From Alkaliphilus flagellatus (GTDB taxonomy: Bacteria; Bacillota; Clostridia; Peptostreptococcales; Natronincolaceae), in assembly GCF_018919215.1 (NCBI RefSeq), contig NZ_JAHLQK010000003.1, forward strand, positions 186,001 to 250,000: a stretch of DNA of 64,000 nucleotides. Direction: 5' to 3'. Below the pieces are notes generated by a model, which saw only the letters and a list, made by a program, of their open reading frames with translations, had not been told where the DNA came from and ran no database searches. This document shows, in pieces, positions 61,798 through 64,000 of this stretch (its first letter is position 1; every line of letters begins with the position of its first letter). The translations under genes and the position numbers were made by a program.

Positions 61798-61833
61798 AAC
61801 ATATCATACAAATTTGTATGATATGTTTTTTTA
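61798..61833 (+). terminator. Terminator after the TolC-like gene
   Basis: A perfect 30-bp palindrome (61798-61827) with arms AACATATCATACAAA and TTTGTATGATATGTT, followed by T. Confidence 0.92.
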
Positions 61834-61850
61834 TATATTACAATAAAGTA

Positions 61851-61907
61851 TTGACAGAATATTTTTTTCAAATATACAATACTATTATACTAATAAAGTA
61901 CAATAGT
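61851..61907 (+). promoter_or_regulatory. Promoter and operator of the tetR-ABC operon
   Basis: TTGACA (61851-61856) and TACAAT (61875-61880) with an 18-bp spacer, then ACTATTATAC-taataaa-GTACAATAGT (61881-61907). It matches the box upstream of the TolC-like gene at all but one base of the inverted repeat and spacer. It touches the -10, so a bound dimer would block polymerase. Confidence 0.8.
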
Positions 61908-61949
61908 ACAATTACTATTTGTTTTTATGTTTATACGAGGAGGAAAATT

Positions 61950-62540
61950 ATGATTAGCCAAAGTGAAATAAAATATAATAGATTAATAGAGAAGGCAGAG
62001 GAGCTATTTATTGAGCTAGGATACAAATCAGTTTCTATGGATCAAATTGCAGAAGCTGCCGGAATAAGTAAGATGACAATATATAAATATTTTTCTTCTA
62101 AAGAAGAGCTTTTTTTAAATATTTTACAATCAATCGGAGATAGATCATTTATATATATAGAAGATCAAATGAAAAAAATAGATGGAACTATAGAAAAAAT
62201 AGATTTTTTATTACATTTTAATGTAGAATATTCAAAGCAATTTTCACTCACCTTTTATAAGGACATTATGGATAATCCATATATTATAGATAGGCTAATG
62301 AAAGAAAAAAAGAGAATGAGCAAAATCATATTTGAAGACATTATAAGAAATGGTGTTGAGAGAGGAGAGATTAGGGATGTAGATGAGGCTTTTATGGCCA
62401 ATATGCTAATTACATTAATTGATAGTATTAGTAAGAATTTTTTTGAGAAAATAACATGCAGAAAGGAATTAGAGGATTTTACAGAAAACTTTTATGACTT
62501 TCTAAAATATGGCCTTCTAGGGGGAAAAGGGGCGAAATAG
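61950..62540 (+). CDS. TetR-family transcriptional regulator
   Basis: 196 residues. The helix-turn-helix lies at about 22-65 (VSMDQIAEAAGISKMTIYKY, FSSKEELFLNILQSI). The C-terminal ligand domain is helical and specific to this protein. The ATG at 61950 follows GAGGAGG; the frame is open from 61818 through the promoter, so the longer version is not real. It is one base from the ATPase gene and probably represses its own operon and the TolC-like gene. Confidence 0.93.
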   Translation: MISQSEIKYNRLIEKAEELFIELGYKSVSMDQIAEAAGISKMTIYKYFSSKEELFLNILQSIGDRSFIYIEDQMKKIDGTIEKIDFLLHFNVEYSKQFSLTFYKDIMDNPYIIDRLMKEKKRMSKIIFEDIIRNGVERGEIRDVDEAFMANMLITLIDSISKNFFEKITCRKELEDFTENFYDFLKYGLLGGKGAK

Positions 62541-62541
62541 T

Positions 62542-63252
62542 ATGGATAGTAATATTTTGATGAAGGCAGAGAATGTTAGTAAGCTTTATCAAATGGGAGA
62601 AGTAACAGTAGCTGCTGCAAAAAATGTAGATCTGAACATATACAAAGGAGAGTTTGTAGTAGTATTAGGACCTAGTGGTTCTGGTAAAAGTACACTTTTG
62701 AATATTCTAGGAGGAATGGATTTACCTACAGACGGAAAGGTCTTTATGGAAGGTGAAGATATTACTAGCTATAACGATAGGAAGTTGACCGCCTATCGGA
62801 GAGAAAAAATTGGTTTTGTATTTCAGTTTTATAATCTAATGGCAAATTTAACTGCAAGGGAGAATGTAGAGCTAGCTACAGAAATTTGTAAAGATGCTCT
62901 AAATATCGATGAAGTATTAGAAGCTGTAGGGTTAGGAGACAGGAAAGATCATTTTCCTGCACAAATGAGTGGAGGAGAGCAACAGAGGATAGCTATTGCT
63001 AGGGCAGTGGCTAAAAATCCTGCTTTGTTACTTTGTGATGAGCCTACAGGAGCTCTTGATTTTGAGACAGGAATAAAGATTTTAACTCTGTTAAAAGAGA
63101 TTAACAAAAAATATAACAAAACTGTTGTAATTATTACTCATAATGTACCTATAGGAGAGATGGCGGACAGATTAATTAAAATGCGAAGTGGAGAAATTAT
63201 TGAAGATAAAATAAATGATAGTCCAATCAACCCTGAAAGGATTGAATGGTGA
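62542..63252 (+). CDS. ABC transporter ATP-binding protein (MacB/LolD type)
   Basis: 236 residues. Walker [19 protein letters not shown] near residue 39, Q-loop [20 protein letters not shown], signature [16 protein letters not shown], Walker [13 protein letters not shown] and H-loop ITHN. This is the LolD/MacB subfamily that pairs with FtsX-type permeases and exports peptides, lipoproteins or drugs. It follows tetR and overlaps the permease start by one base. Confidence 0.95.
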   Translation: MDSNILMKAENVSKLYQMGEVTVAAAKNVDLNIYKGEFVVVLGPSGSGKSTLLNILGGMDLPTDGKVFMEGEDITSYNDRKLTAYRREKIGFVFQFYNLMANLTARENVELATEICKDALNIDEVLEAVGLGDRKDHFPAQMSGGEQQRIAIARAVAKNPALLLCDEPTGALDFETGIKILTLLKEINKKYNKTVVIITHNVPIGEMADRLIKMRSGEIIEDKINDSPINPERIEW

Positions 63253-64000
63253 TGAAGAAGTTAGATGTAAGGCTATTAAGATCAATAAAAAATTCTAAGG
63301 GGCAATTTATTTCTATATCTATAATTATTGTTTTAGCACTAACTATCTATGTCTCTTTCAGTATGGTGGCTGATAATCTTAATAATTCAATACTTTATTA
63401 TTATGATGCTACAAATTTTGGGCATATTTTTGTAGAAGTTTCTAAAATTCCTAAAGCAGCTATAGAAAAGCTCCATACTATAGAAGGAGTTGAAATGGCC
63501 CAGGGCAGAATAAGTGCAGATGTACCTTTAAGGGTAGAAGATCCTAATGAAAAGGTTATGGTTAGGGTAGTATCCTTACCAAAGGAAAAGAACCTAATTA
63601 ATGACTTATATGTAATAAAAGGAGAGAATCTAAAAGAGGGCTTAAGATCGACCTTAGTATTACAACAGTTTTTTGATGCTAGAGGAATGCAGTTGGAAGA
63701 TACAATTACGCCCTATATTGGAGGAACGGAATACCCATTAAGTGTAGTAGGGGTAGTAGGTAGCCCAGAGTATATTTACTTAATGGAAAATGAACAGACA
63801 TTATTACCTGCCCCAGAAAAATTTGGAGTTATATATGTTACAGAAGAATTCGCACAGTCTGCCTTAGGGTATCAAGGTAGTTACAACGAAGTACTGATTA
63901 AGATTGAGGATAGGTATATAAATAAAATAGATAGTATAGTAGATGAAATAGAGGATGAATTAGATAGATATGGAGTTAGACGAACTGTTAAAAGAGAAGA
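63252..64000 (+). CDS. FtsX/MacB-type ABC permease, truncated by the window end
   Basis: The ATG at 63252 overlaps the ATPase stop (TGA). At least 249 residues are visible: a first membrane helix (GQFISISIIIVLALTIYVSF) and the start of the large extracellular MacB_PCD-like domain (EKLHTIEGVEMAQGRISADV, PYIGGTEYPLSVVGVVG). The 3' end, with the remaining FtsX helices, is outside the window. It is the partner of the preceding ATPase and probably of the TolC-like protein. Confidence 0.85.
   Translation, partial: MKKLDVRLLRSIKNSKGQFISISIIIVLALTIYVSFSMVADNLNNSILYYYDATNFGHIFVEVSKIPKAAIEKLHTIEGVEMAQGRISADVPLRVEDPNEKVMVRVVSLPKEKNLINDLYVIKGENLKEGLRSTLVLQQFFDARGMQLEDTITPYIGGTEYPLSVVGVVGSPEYIYLMENEQTLLPAPEKFGVIYVTEEFAQSALGYQGSYNEVLIKIEDRYINKIDSIVDEIEDELDRYGVRRTVKRE

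Overview
The window looks like a chromosomal segment of a low-GC, endospore-forming, strictly bacterial Firmicute of the class Clostridia. An Alkaliphilus/Natronincola-like relative is my best guess from gene order; this is inference, as no rRNA is present. Support: AT-rich DNA, strong AGGAGG ribosome binding sites, frequent TTG/GTG starts, many sporulation genes (spmAB, spoVG, spoVT, spoVB, yabP, yabQ, spoIIE), SigI/RsgI, S-layer-homology (SLH) proteins, and a backbone that follows the Bacillus subtilis yabB-rsmI-abrB-metS-tatD-yabE-rnmV-ksgA ... purR-spoVG-glmU-prs-pth-mfd-spoVT-spoVB-yabN-rqcP-yabP-yabQ-divIC-yabR-spoIIE order.

Layout. 1-6.2 kb: end of an unknown gene, an NhaC-type antiporter, a possible isoprenoid-synthase-fold protein, and sigI-rsgI with a secreted follower. 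6.3-10 kb: two RNA methyltransferases, then abrB (Spo0A box in its promoter) and pncB on the minus strand. 10.3-13 kb: spmAB behind a leader that can fold two ways, and a membrane pseudokinase on the minus strand. 13.1-16.3 kb: Met T-box, a palindromic repeat, metG and tatD. 16.4-19.6 kb: a degenerate HD-GYP protein and a self-regulated GntR/ABC operon. 19.7-25.4 kb: SLH protein, YabE-like 3D/G5 protein, rnmV, ksgA and a clostridial protein with a 72-bp coding repeat. 25.4-31.7 kb: a 31-residue membrane peptide gene, AbgT transporter plus M20-type peptidase, an Orn/Lys/Arg decarboxylase-family enzyme, and an LCP protein. 31.8-54.4 kb: murC (minus), then the long conserved housekeeping/sporulation block purR to spoIIE. 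54.4-58.5 kb: a small all-SLH protein and a 944-residue S-layer-type protein with a strong promoter and structured leader. 58.5-64 kb: a frameshifted small membrane gene, a lipoprotein, an acyltransferase, then a TolC-like protein and a TetR/ABC operon that share nearly the same promoter-operator; the last permease runs off the window.

How the genes work together: most of the window serves translation and RNA maturation (metG, rsmI, ksgA, rnmV, pth, rqcP), nucleotide/cell-wall precursor supply (prs, purR, glmU, murC, pncB), transcription-repair coupling (mfd), envelope biogenesis (LCP, PrsA, DivIC, SLH proteins) and sporulation. Regulation visible in the DNA includes Spo0A-type boxes at abrB and spoIIE, a SigH-like promoter at spoVG, a T-box at metG, an operator palindrome at the GntR operon and a duplicated TetR-type operator. 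I found no CRISPR array, prophage, insertion sequence, tRNA or rRNA gene. The most unusual items are the TolC-like/TetR/ABC regulon, the isoprenoid-synthase-like protein, the membrane pseudokinase, the mini PrsW-like protein, the shortened YabN/MazG fusion, the 31-residue ORF and the alternative-fold spmA leader.
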